The notes under the pieces: model-generated
The model's database searches: none
Seen by the model: the letters and a program-made list of their open reading frames with translations, nothing else
Told to the model about the DNA's origin: nothing
Assembly (NCBI GenBank): GCA_946480465.1
Contig: CAMLJY010000017.1
Span: 35,468-99,467 of the forward strand
Direction of reading: 5' to 3'
Length of the DNA: 64,000 nucleotides
From: an uncultured Burkholderiales bacterium
Lineage (GTDB): Bacteria > Pseudomonadota > Gammaproteobacteria > Burkholderiales > Burkholderiaceae
Shown here: positions 1-8,944 of the stretch, piece after piece
Numbering within the stretch: the first letter of the stretch is position 1
How the letters are laid out: each line of letters starts with the position of its first letter
Made by a program: the position numbers and the translations under genes

Positions 1-4
1 CCGC

Positions 5-1079
<1,075 letters not shown>

Positions 1080-1093
<14 letters not shown>

Positions 1094-2210
1094 CGACCAC
1101 CGCGCGGTGCAGGATGCCGTGCGCGACTACGTGCAGGCCGAGATCGCGCCCAAGGCCGCCGAGTGGGACAAGACCCACCACTTTCCCGCCGAGCAGCTGA
1201 AGGGCCTGGCCGGCCTGGGCTGCTACGGCGTGGCGGTGCCGACCGAGTACGACGGCGCGGGCCTCGACTACCTGTCGCTGGCGCTGATCCTCGAGGAGAT
1301 CGCCGCCGGCGATGGCGCCACCAGCACGGTGGTCAGCGTCAACAACTGCCCCGTCTGCTCGATCCTGATGGCCTTCGGCAACGAGGACCAGAAGCAGCGC
1401 TACCTGAAACCGCTGGCGCGTGGCGACATGCTGGGCGCGTTCTGCCTGACCGAGCCGCACGTCGGTTCGCAGGCCGACGGGCTGCGCACCACAGCCGTCA
1501 AGGACGGCGACCATTACGTGCTCAACGGCGTCAAGCAGTTCATCACCAGCGGCAAGAACGGCGACGTCGCGATCGTGATGGCGGTGACCGACAAGGCCGC
1601 CGGCAAGCGCGGCATCAGCGCCTTCATCGTCGAGACGCGCACGCCCGGCTACTCGGTCGCGCGCATCGAGGACAAGATGGGCCAGCACGCCAGCGACACC
1701 GCGCAGATCACCTTCGACAACTGCCGCGTGCCTGCGGCCAACCTGCTGGGCGAGGAGGGCCAAGGCCTGAAGATCGCGCTGTCAGGGCTGGAAGGCGGGC
1801 GCATCGGCATCGCCAGCCAGTCGGTGGGCATGGCGCGCGCGGCCTTCGAGGCGGCGCTGGCCTACAGCAAGGAGCGCACCGCCTTCGGCCAGCCGCTCTT
1901 CAGCCACCAGGCCATCCAGTTCAAGCTGGCCGAGATGGCCACCAAGATCGAGGCCGCGCGCCAGCTGATCTGGCATGCGGCCAGCCTGAAGGACGCCGGC
2001 CGGCCATGCCTGAAGGAAGCGGCCATGGCCAAGCTCAACGCCAGCGAGATGGCCGAAGCCGTGTGCTCGGCGGCGATCCAGGTCTTCGGCGGCTATGGCT
2101 ACGTCAGCGACTTCCCCGTCGAGCGCATCTACCGCGACGTCCGCGTGACGCAGATCTACGAAGGCACGTCCGAGGTGCAGAAGATCCTGATCGGGCGGGC
2201 ACTGGGGTGA
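1080..2210 (+). CDS. Acyl-CoA dehydrogenase
   Basis: FAD-dependent acyl-CoA dehydrogenase of 376 aa, introducing the alpha-beta double bond in acyl-CoA. The three domains are present: an N-terminal helical domain, a middle beta domain with [15 protein letters not shown] and QFITSG, and a C-terminal helical domain ending in [10 protein letters not shown], where E361 sits at the catalytic-base position of short/branched-chain members. The ATG at 1080 lies inside the hisC 3' end. The family includes butyryl-, isobutyryl-, 2-methylbutyryl- and isovaleryl-CoA dehydrogenases; substrate cannot be read from sequence by eye. It could supply the isovaleryl-CoA step missing from the liu cluster near 51-60 kb, but the distance makes that only a possibility. 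Confidence 0.92.
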
Positions 2211-2306
2211 TGGCTGCGCGGGAGGGGGCGTGCGCCCGGCAGCGCGGCATCGGGCAGCCCGCCCGCTGCGGGCATCGGCTTCGCTGATTGACTTTCGGTT
2301 GATTGC

Positions 2307-2324
2307 GGCCGCGGCGCCGCGGCC
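2307..2324. repeat. 18-bp perfect GC palindrome
   Basis: GGCCGCGGCGCCGCGGCC reads identically on both strands and lies about 40 nt upstream of the homocysteine S-methyltransferase start. It could be a hairpin ending the upstream acyl-CoA dehydrogenase transcript or a leader structure. There is no T-run, so the role is unresolved. Confidence 0.35.
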
Positions 2325-2362
2325 TATCGTGGCCGCCTCGACGTTCGTGCCCGGAGGCCCCG

Positions 2363-3322
2363 ATGGACCGCAGCCCCGATTCCCCGTCCACCGTGCCCCA
2401 GTCCCGCGGGGCGCTGTTCCTCAGTGACGGTGGCCTGGAGACCACCCTGGTGTTCGAGCGCGGCCTGCAGCTGCCGCACTTCGCCGCCTTCCCGCTGCTG
2501 GCCGACGAGCGCGGCAGGCAGCTGCTGACCGAGTACTACAAGCCCTACCTGACGCTGGCCGCGCGCACGCCCGGCGCCGGCTTCGTGCTGGAGACGCCGA
2601 CCTGGCGCGCCAGCAGCGACTGGGGCGAACGCCTGGGCTACGACGAGGCGGCGCTGGCCGCCATCAACCGCCAGGCCGGCGAGTTCTGCAACCAGCTGCG
2701 CCGCACCTGGGCGCCGCGCGTCGAGGGCGACATCGTCGTCGCCGGCATCATCGGCCCGCGCGGCGACGGCTACGTGGCCGAATTGCCGGACAGCGCCGAC
2801 GAAGCGGCGCGTTACCACCAGCCGCAGGCCGAGGCGCTGCGCCAGGGCGGCGTGGACATGCTGATCGGCGTCACCATGACCAGCAGCGCCGAGGCGATCG
2901 GCGTGGCGCGCGCGGCGGCGGCCGTGGGGCTGCCGGTGGCGCTGTCCTTCACGGTCGAGACCGACGGCAAGCTGCCCAGCGGCGAGGCCTTGGGCGAGGC
3001 CATCGAACGGGTGGATGCCGGCACGGCCGACGCGTCACCCGCTTACTTCGGCATCAATTGCGCCCATCCCAGCCATTTCGATGCCGTGCTGGCTCGCGGC
3101 GGCGCCTGGCGGCAGCGCATCCACGCGGTGCGCGCGAACGCGTCCGCCAAGAGCCATGCCGAGCTGGAGGCGGCCGATACGCTGGATGCCGGCGACCCGG
3201 ACGACCTGGCCCGGCGCTACCTGCGGCTGCGCGATGGCCTGCCCGCGCTCAACGTGCTGGGCGGCTGCTGCGGCACGGGCGAGGCGCACCTGAAGGCCAT
3301 CGCGAAGGCCTGGTTGCGTTAG
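2363..3322 (+). CDS. Homocysteine S-methyltransferase family protein
   Basis: A 319-aa zinc-dependent methyltransferase of the MmuM/BHMT family, which moves a methyl group from S-methylmethionine, SAM or betaine to homocysteine. The fold starts with SDGGLETTLVFERG. The zinc ligands are visible as C233 in FGINCAHP and the adjacent pair C302-C303 in LGGCCGTG. I placed the start at 2363 because GGAGG lies 6 nt upstream and the extra 20 residues of the longer frame are arginine-rich and non-conserved. The gene stands alone after a 152-bp gap that contains a perfect palindrome. The methyl donor cannot be decided from sequence. Confidence 0.88.
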   Translation: MDRSPDSPSTVPQSRGALFLSDGGLETTLVFERGLQLPHFAAFPLLADERGRQLLTEYYKPYLTLAARTPGAGFVLETPTWRASSDWGERLGYDEAALAAINRQAGEFCNQLRRTWAPRVEGDIVVAGIIGPRGDGYVAELPDSADEAARYHQPQAEALRQGGVDMLIGVTMTSSAEAIGVARAAAAVGLPVALSFTVETDGKLPSGEALGEAIERVDAGTADASPAYFGINCAHPSHFDAVLARGGAWRQRIHAVRANASAKSHAELEAADTLDAGDPDDLARRYLRLRDGLPALNVLGGCCGTGEAHLKAIAKAWLR

Positions 3323-3338
3323 CGCTGGGCCTCAGCGC
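3322..3338. terminator. Hairpin between convergent genes
   Basis: GCGCTG/CAGCGC with a 5-nt loop begins at the stop codon of the methyltransferase gene and lies before the convergent diguanylate cyclase end. There is no T-run; it is plausible as a GC-rich terminator for the + strand transcript. Confidence 0.4.
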
Positions 3339-3409
3339 GCGGTTCGCCTTGCGGGGCAGGCCCGGCCGCGCCCAGGTGAGCGGCCCGCCCGTCCGGCGTG
3401 GCCGCCAGG

Positions 3410-4561
3410 TCAGTCCGCGACCTCGATGCGGTTGCGGCCCGCTTCCTTCGCGCGGAAGAGCGCGGCATCGGCGCGGGCGATCATGCTCTCCGGATCCTTG
3501 TCGACCGAATGGGCGAGGGCGATGCCGACGCTGATGGTCGTGCCCAGCGCCTCGGCCCGCACCAGCACCCGCAGCCGCTCGGCCAGCGAGATGGCCTGCT
3601 GCGGCTCGGTGTCCGGCAGCAGCAGCATGAATTCCTCGCCGCCGACGCGGCCGACGATGTCTTCGCCGCGCACGTGGTTCTGCAGCAGCTTGGTCAGGTG
3701 CACCAGCACGCTGTCGCCGGCGGTGTGGCCCAGGGTGTCGTTGATGCGCTTGAAGTGGTCCAGGTCGATCGTCATGATCGCCAGCGGCGCCTGCGTGCGG
3801 CGGTGGCGCTGCCACTGGCGCGCCAGCTGCTCGATCATCGAGCGGCGGTTGTACAGGCCGGTCAGCGCGTCGCGTGACGAGGCTTCGTGCAGGTTCGCGA
3901 GCAGGCGCTGCGCCAGCATCATCGTGAACATGAAGCAGAACAGCGCGCTGCCGGTGGCGTAGGTCGCCATCAGCGCCAGGTTGGCCGGCACGGTCTGCAG
4001 GATGTCCGACGGGTGCGGCCAGCGGAAGACCTGGCCGAGGCCGAGGCCGATCAGCACCAGCGCGACGATCATTCCCGGCGCCTGCACCACCAGCGCGATG
4101 CGTGGCCCGAACTGCTCGCGCAGCGCCGGTCCGATCAGGAAGACGGTGCGCAGCAGCAGGAAGGCCTGCGCCGAGTACGACAGCACGATGCGCAGCGTGG
4201 CCCAGTGCTCGGCCGGGCCGGCGGCGGCGATCAGCGCCACCACCGGCACCAGCACCCAGGCCTGTTCGGCGTCCCCGGGTTTCAGGCGCAGGAACTGCTC
4301 GGTGCCGCGCCGCATCAGCGCGAAGGCCAGCACCGCGGCGATGTTGGCGCCGTTGTAGCTGAGCCAGTCGCGCGGTTCGCCGCGCAGGCTGGCCAGGCCC
4401 AGGCCGCAGCCCAGCAGCATCATGAACAGGCCCCACTGCAGCAGCGCCGCGCGCGATTCACGCAGCAGCAGCGACAGCACGCACCACATCACGCCCGGCA
4501 GCACCATCTGGTAGGCGGCCAGCCACTGCAGCAAGGGCAGGTTGGGTTCGGTCATCGGCAA
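3410..4561 (-). CDS. Membrane-anchored diguanylate cyclase (GGDEF)
   Basis: A 383-aa protein with about six hydrophobic helices over residues 8-200, then a GGDEF domain making cyclic di-GMP from two GTP. The active-site signature is GGEEF at 307-311. An RxxD inhibitory site, RGED at 298-301, sits exactly five residues before it, so product inhibition is expected. The domain also keeps the DxLTGLYNRR and DLDHFKRINDTLGH motifs. No known sensory domain could be named for the membrane part. The gene is divergent from the DsbA-like gene and convergent with the methyltransferase gene, so it is probably transcribed alone. A second in-frame ATG two codons in (MTEPN) is equally possible as start. Confidence 0.92.
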   Translation of the reverse strand: MPMTEPNLPLLQWLAAYQMVLPGVMWCVLSLLLRESRAALLQWGLFMMLLGCGLGLASLRGEPRDWLSYNGANIAAVLAFALMRRGTEQFLRLKPGDAEQAWVLVPVVALIAAAGPAEHWATLRIVLSYSAQAFLLLRTVFLIGPALREQFGPRIALVVQAPGMIVALVLIGLGLGQVFRWPHPSDILQTVPANLALMATYATGSALFCFMFTMMLAQRLLANLHEASSRDALTGLYNRRSMIEQLARQWQRHRRTQAPLAIMTIDLDHFKRINDTLGHTAGDSVLVHLTKLLQNHVRGEDIVGRVGGEEFMLLLPDTEPQQAISLAERLRVLVRAEALGTTISVGIALAHSVDKDPESMIARADAALFRAKEAGRNRIEVAD

Positions 4562-4719
4562 CGCGGCCCGCGCGCCGGCGCGCGCGGCGCCATCAGCGGT
4601 GCGTGGTGAAAGGGCAGCAGCATGCGGGAATTGTCAGTGGCGCGCATCATCGACCGGCGTGACCAGTGGCCGCGCTGTTACGGATGGACACGTCGACGCC
4701 GTGGCGCTACGGTGATCCG

Positions 4720-5325
4720 ATGCGCCCGCCGATCGACTTCTTCTTCGACTTTTCGTCGCCGTACTCCTACATCGCCAACGAGTGGATCGATGCCCTGGCC
4801 GCGCGCCACGGCCGCACCGTGCGCCGCCATGCAATCCTGCTGGGGGTCACCTTCCAGGCGGCTGAACTGAAGAGTCCGGTGTCGTACCCGATCAAGCGCG
4901 AATACAGCCTGCGCGACTTCGCGCGATCGGCGCGCCATGAAGGCGTGCCCTTCGTGATGCCCGAGCCGTTCCCGATTCCCACCCAGAATGCCGCGCGAGT
5001 GTACTGGTGGCTGCATGACAGCCGGGGCCCGGCGGACGCCGCCCAGTGGACGCGCAGCGCGTTCCGTGCATTCTTCGTGCGAGGCGTGCCTTTGAACGAC
5101 CCCGCGGCGCTGAAGGCGCTGGCGGCACAGTCCGGCCTGGACCCCGATGCCGCCGAGGCGGCCTGGAACGATCCGGCGTGGAAGGAGCGCCTGAAGCGCG
5201 CGAACGAGCAGGCCATCGCGGCCGGCGTGTTCGGCGCGCCCTTCTTCATCGTCGACGGCGAGCCCTTCTGGGGCAACGACCGCAAGCCGCAGATCGAACG
5301 GGTGCTGGACAGCGGGCCGTTCTGA
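4720..5325 (+). CDS. DsbA-family 2-hydroxychromene-2-carboxylate isomerase-like protein
   Basis: A 201-aa thioredoxin-fold protein of the HCCA isomerase/NahD branch of the DsbA superfamily. The N-terminus reads IDFFFDFSSPYSYIA, where the serine at about residue 12 replaces the redox cysteine and acts with glutathione. The C-terminal part has GVFGAPFFIVDGEPFWGNDR, the cis-proline loop. I started at 4720 because homology begins there; an 18-residue upstream extension looks non-coding. The best studied members isomerise naphthalene-pathway intermediates, but most homologues outside such clusters have unknown substrates, and no aromatic degradation genes are near. It overlaps nothing and precedes a methyltransferase by 40 bp. 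Confidence 0.85.
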   Translation: MRPPIDFFFDFSSPYSYIANEWIDALAARHGRTVRRHAILLGVTFQAAELKSPVSYPIKREYSLRDFARSARHEGVPFVMPEPFPIPTQNAARVYWWLHDSRGPADAAQWTRSAFRAFFVRGVPLNDPAALKALAAQSGLDPDAAEAAWNDPAWKERLKRANEQAIAAGVFGAPFFIVDGEPFWGNDRKPQIERVLDSGPF

Positions 5326-5365
5326 TCCTGGCCGGTGGCCGGTGCGCGGCAGCGAGAATCCGCCG

Positions 5366-6559
5366 ATGACCGAAGCCGCGCCACGACTGCACTGGACCGA
5401 TGCCGACGGCGTGACGCAGGCCGTGGCGTGGCGGTCGCTCGCCGGCCACCCGCCGCCGGAGCCGGTGGAGGTGGTAGACGACAGCCTGGATGCCGGCACG
5501 GCGGTGCGCCTGGCATCCGAAGGCCGCGGCCTCCTGTGGTGCGGCGATTTCCACAATGCGAGGCAGCTGCTGCAGGCGATGGCGCGGCGGCTGGACCGGC
5601 GCCAGCAGCGCACGGCGCGGCCGCCGGTCGCCGATGCGGGCCCTGCCGCGATGGCCCAGGCCTTCCAGGCCCAGCGCCGCATGCTTGCGGAACGCGCCGC
5701 GGTGCTGGGCCGCCTGGTCCTGCCCTTCGAGGCCGACCACAGCGTGCCGCTGGCGCGGGCGCCGGACGTGCGGGCCGCCGCGCGCGAGGCTTTCGGCGCG
5801 CTGGGGCCGGACGAGGCCTATGCCGCCTCGCTGCGCGAACTGCAGGGGGCCATCGGCGCCTTCGAATGGCGCAAGAAGGGTGTGCCGATCGCGGCGCTGC
5901 GCGGCCGCATCCACCCGCACCACGGCGTCTTTTCCCCGGTGCGCGGCGAGTACGTGGACCTGGTGGCGCGCGCGCCGCTGCCCGCGGCGGCCCGTCGGCA
6001 CGGCGCCTTCGACGTCGGCACCGGCACCGGCGTGCTCGCGGCGGTGCTGGCGCAGCGCGGGCTGCGGGTGATTGCCACCGACCTCGACCCGCGCGCGCTG
6101 GCCTGCGCGGCCGACAACCTGGCGCGGCTGAAGCTGGCGGGCCGGGTCACGCTGCAGCAGGCCGACCTGTTCCCGCCCGGCCGCGCCGGCCTCGTGGTGT
6201 GCAACCCGCCCTGGGTGCCGGCGCAGCCCAGCTCGCCGCTGGAGGCCGCGGTCTACGACCCCGACAGCCGCATGCTGCGCGGCTGGCTGGCGGGCCTGGC
6301 GGCGCACCTGGCGGAAGGCGAGCGGGCCAAGGGAGGCGAAGGGGGCGGCGAGGGCTGGCTGATCCTGTCCGACCTGGCCGAGCACCTGGGCCTGCGCACG
6401 CGGGCCGAGCTGCAGGGCTGGATCGCCGCGGGCGGCCTGCGCGTGCTGGGCCGGCTGGACACCCGGCCGGTGCACAAGCGCGCGGCCGATCCATCCGATC
6501 CGCTGCATGCGGCGCGGTCGGCCGAGGTCACCTCGTTGTGGCGCCTGGGGGCGGCGTGA
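5366..6559 (+). CDS. HemK-type class I SAM-dependent methyltransferase
   Basis: A 397-aa protein whose second half is a Rossmann methyltransferase. FDVGTGTGVLAAVLAQRG is the SAM-binding motif I, TDLDPRALACAADN holds the acidic residue for the ribose, and VVCNPPWVP is the NPPW form of the NPPY motif found in N-methyltransferases acting on glutamine, adenine or ribosomal proteins. The first ~200 residues are not a recognised domain and probably bind substrate. An upstream GTG at 5342 would add eight residues; the ATG was preferred. It is likely co-transcribed with the DsbA-like gene. Substrate is unknown: PrmA/PrmB/HemK-like protein methylation is the most natural guess. Confidence 0.82.
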   Translation: MTEAAPRLHWTDADGVTQAVAWRSLAGHPPPEPVEVVDDSLDAGTAVRLASEGRGLLWCGDFHNARQLLQAMARRLDRRQQRTARPPVADAGPAAMAQAFQAQRRMLAERAAVLGRLVLPFEADHSVPLARAPDVRAAAREAFGALGPDEAYAASLRELQGAIGAFEWRKKGVPIAALRGRIHPHHGVFSPVRGEYVDLVARAPLPAAARRHGAFDVGTGTGVLAAVLAQRGLRVIATDLDPRALACAADNLARLKLAGRVTLQQADLFPPGRAGLVVCNPPWVPAQPSSPLEAAVYDPDSRMLRGWLAGLAAHLAEGERAKGGEGGGEGWLILSDLAEHLGLRTRAELQGWIAAGGLRVLGRLDTRPVHKRAADPSDPLHAARSAEVTSLWRLGAA

Positions 6560-6686
6560 CCGGCGACCGGGCCCTGCCAGCGCGGCAGCGCGCCGGAGGC
6601 GGATCGCCGGCCGGGCTGCCGGCCGGTGCGACCCCGCTGCTACGATCCCGCTCCCCCCGGAACCGCCCCCCACCGCACCGACCGGC

Positions 6687-7532
6687 ATGACCGACCTGGA
6701 AACGACGAATTGCCCGCTGTGCGGCGCCGGCGGCGGCGTGCCGGTGTACGGCGGCGCGGGCTTCGCGCCCTACGGCGTCGTCGGCTGCCCGGGCTGCGGG
6801 CTGCAGTACCTGTCGCCGCGGCTGACCGAGCCGGCGATGGCGGCGCACTACGCCAGCGACCGCTATTTCCAGGGCGGGAACCAGGGCTACGACGACTATG
6901 CCGAGCAGGAACCGGCGCTGCGCGCCACCTTCCGGCGCTTCCTGCAGGCACTGGCACAGCGTGGCCGCACCGGCGGCGCGCTGCTGGAGATCGGCTGCGG
7001 CTACGGCTACCTGCTCGACGAGGCGCGCCCGCACTTCACGCGCCGCGTCGGCACCGACTTCTCCCCCGCCGCCGCGCAGGCCGCCGCCCGGGTGGCCGAC
7101 GCGGTGCACCGGGGCGGCGCCGATGCCGTGCCCGCCGGCGAGCTGTTCGACTGCATCGTCGCCACGCACGTCATCGAGCATGTCTACCGCCCGCACGACT
7201 TCGTGCGCATGCTGCTGCAGCGCCTGAAACCCGGCGGCAGCCTGGTGCTGGCAGCGCCGGATGCGGGCAGTTTCTGGCGCCGCGGCATGGGGCGGCGCTG
7301 GCCGTCCTTCAAGCTGCCCGAGCACGTGCTGTACTTCGACCGCCGCACCCTCGGCCGCCTGATGGGCGAGTGCGGGCTGGGCGAACTGGCCCCGGTGCCG
7401 TACCCGCATGCCTTCCCGCTGCCGCTGGTGGCTTCCAAGCTCGGCCTGCGGCTGCCGCGTGCTTTGCAGGGCATCAGCCTGTGGCTGCCGGCGACAACGG
7501 TCGCGATGATCGGAGTGAAGCGCGGTGCCTGA
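6687..7532 (+). CDS. Class I SAM methyltransferase with N-terminal zinc ribbon
   Basis: A 281-aa protein. Residues 8-40 carry two CxxC knuckles (CPLC and CPGC), a short zinc-ribbon seen in methyltransferases of sugar and polysaccharide clusters. The Rossmann domain follows, with LLEIGCGYGYLLDEA as motif I and CIVATHVIEHVYRPHDFVRM as the mid-domain strand. The C-terminal stretch is moderately hydrophobic. It overlaps the next glycosyltransferase by 8 nt, so the two are translationally coupled. Together with the GtrB/GtrA-like genes it suggests methylation of a glycan or lipid-linked sugar. The exact acceptor cannot be deduced. Confidence 0.85.
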   Translation: MTDLETTNCPLCGAGGGVPVYGGAGFAPYGVVGCPGCGLQYLSPRLTEPAMAAHYASDRYFQGGNQGYDDYAEQEPALRATFRRFLQALAQRGRTGGALLEIGCGYGYLLDEARPHFTRRVGTDFSPAAAQAAARVADAVHRGGADAVPAGELFDCIVATHVIEHVYRPHDFVRMLLQRLKPGGSLVLAAPDAGSFWRRGMGRRWPSFKLPEHVLYFDRRTLGRLMGECGLGELAPVPYPHAFPLPLVASKLGLRLPRALQGISLWLPATTVAMIGVKRGA

Positions 7533-8517
7533 GCTGGCTTCGTCGCACGCACCCGGCGCAGGCTCGGCCGCTCCGATGGCCGCACCGGTGGCCGGCTCGG
7601 TGCCCATCCCCGAGCCGCTGTCGCTGGTGATTCCGCTGTACCGCGAGGCCGCGCACCTCGATGCCACGCTGCCGCAGATCGTCGCCGTGCTCGAGTCGCT
7701 CGGCCGCCCGTACGAGCTGGTGCTGGTGGACGACGGTTCACCCGACGACACCTGGCGCCTCATCGAGCGGCAGTGCGCCGCCAACCCGGCGATCCGCGGC
7801 CTGCGGCTGTCGCGCAACTTCGGCAAGGAAGCGGCGCTGGCCGCCGGCCTGGAGCAGGCGCGCGGCAACCCGGTGGTGCTGATGGACGGTGACCTGCAGC
7901 ACCCGCCCGCACTGTTGCCGCAGATGGTCCAGGCCTGGGCCGACGGCGCCGAGGTGGTCGAGGCGGTGAAGGTCTACCACGGCCGCCATCCCGGCCGCAC
8001 GCGAGCCAACCTGTTCTACCGCCTGTTCGCGGCGCTCACCGGCCACGACCTGCAGGGCGCCTCCGACTTCAAGCTGATGGACCGGCGCGTGCTGGACGCC
8101 TGGCGCAGCCTGGGCGAGCGCAACCTCTTCTTCCGCGGCATGCACGCCTGGCTCGGCTTTCGCCGGCTGCAGCTGCCCTTCGAGGTGCCGGAGCGCGCCG
8201 GTGGCCACAGTGGCTGGTCGCTGTGGGCGCTGGTGCGGCTGGCGATCACCGCGGTCACCTCGTTCTCGTCAGCGCCACTGCAGCTGATCTCGCTGGCCGG
8301 TGGGGCCTTTGCGCTCTTTGCGCTGCTGCTGGGGGCGCAGACGCTGTACCAGAAGATGAGCGGCCATGCGCTGGATGGCTTCACCACCGTGATCCTGCTG
8401 CTGCTGGTGATCGGCAGCGTGACGATGCTGGGCCTGGGCATCATCGGCACCTACATCGCGCGCATCTACGACGAAGTGAAGGCGCGGCCGCGCTACATCG
8501 TCGCCGAGCGGCGCTGA
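7525..8517 (+). CDS. GT2 glycosyltransferase, GtrB/DPM1-like
   Basis: A 330-aa family 2 glycosyltransferase that would transfer a sugar from a nucleotide donor to undecaprenyl phosphate at the inner membrane. The catalytic domain shows SLVIPLYREAAHLD, VDDGSPDDTW and LMDGDLQHPP (the DxD site), then KLMDRRV. Two C-terminal membrane helices follow, typical of GtrB/ArnC proteins. The frame opens with GTG at 7525, overlapping the methyltransferase by 8 nt; an ATG at 7576 is the alternative and would begin nearer the conserved core. The GtrA-like flippase 13 nt downstream supports a Gtr-type glycosylation cassette. Confidence 0.9.
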   Translation: MPELASSHAPGAGSAAPMAAPVAGSVPIPEPLSLVIPLYREAAHLDATLPQIVAVLESLGRPYELVLVDDGSPDDTWRLIERQCAANPAIRGLRLSRNFGKEAALAAGLEQARGNPVVLMDGDLQHPPALLPQMVQAWADGAEVVEAVKVYHGRHPGRTRANLFYRLFAALTGHDLQGASDFKLMDRRVLDAWRSLGERNLFFRGMHAWLGFRRLQLPFEVPERAGGHSGWSLWALVRLAITAVTSFSSAPLQLISLAGGAFALFALLLGAQTLYQKMSGHALDGFTTVILLLLVIGSVTMLGLGIIGTYIARIYDEVKARPRYIVAERR

Positions 8518-8530
8518 CGCCGTCGCCGCC

Positions 8531-8944
8531 ATGCTGGCCGCGCAGTTCATTCGTTATGCCGTGGCCGGCGGGCTGGGCACCGCGGCCCACCTGGGCGTGC
8601 TGGTGCTGTGCGTGGAGCGGTGGGGCGCGGGCGTCGTCGCCGGCTCGGTGGCCGGCTTCGGCGCGGCGCTGGCCGTGTCCTACGCGCTGAACCGGCTCTG
8701 GACCTTCCGCGCCGGCCGGCGGCAGCGCGGCAGCTTCTGGCGCTACGCCCTGGTGTGCCTGAGCGGGCTGGCGATCAACACCGGGCTGATGCTGGCGTTG
8801 GTCGAGGGCCTGCGCTGGCCCTACCTGCTGGCGCAGCTGAGCGTGATCTTCGTCGTGCCGGTCAGCAACTTCGTGCTCAGCCGCCACTGGGCCTTCGACG
8901 CGGGCGCGCCGGCAGCGCTGGCGCCCCCGCGCGACAGCCGATGA
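8531..8944 (+). CDS. GtrA-family membrane protein (putative polyprenol-sugar flippase)
   Basis: A small 137-aa membrane protein with four hydrophobic helices, the GtrA/DPMS-like family. It starts AAQFIRYAVAGGLGTAAHLG and has the conserved ALNRLWTFR between helices 2 and 3 and a matching SRHWAF near the end. Known members flip lipid-linked sugars or stabilise the GtrB partner. It lies 13 nt after the GtrB-like gene and its stop overlaps the next start as ATGA, so the three genes are one translational unit. Confidence 0.9.
   Translation: MLAAQFIRYAVAGGLGTAAHLGVLVLCVERWGAGVVAGSVAGFGAALAVSYALNRLWTFRAGRRQRGSFWRYALVCLSGLAINTGLMLALVEGLRWPYLLAQLSVIFVVPVSNFVLSRHWAFDAGAPAALAPPRDSR

Noticed and set aside
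2288..2330. Promoter with TTGACT -35 before the homocysteine methyltransferase gene
   Set aside because: No acceptable -10 at 16-18 nt; the GC palindrome occupies the spot.
2211..2362. SAM or SAH riboswitch before the methyltransferase gene
   Set aside because: No conserved core or pairing pattern was recognised; only a simple palindrome is present.
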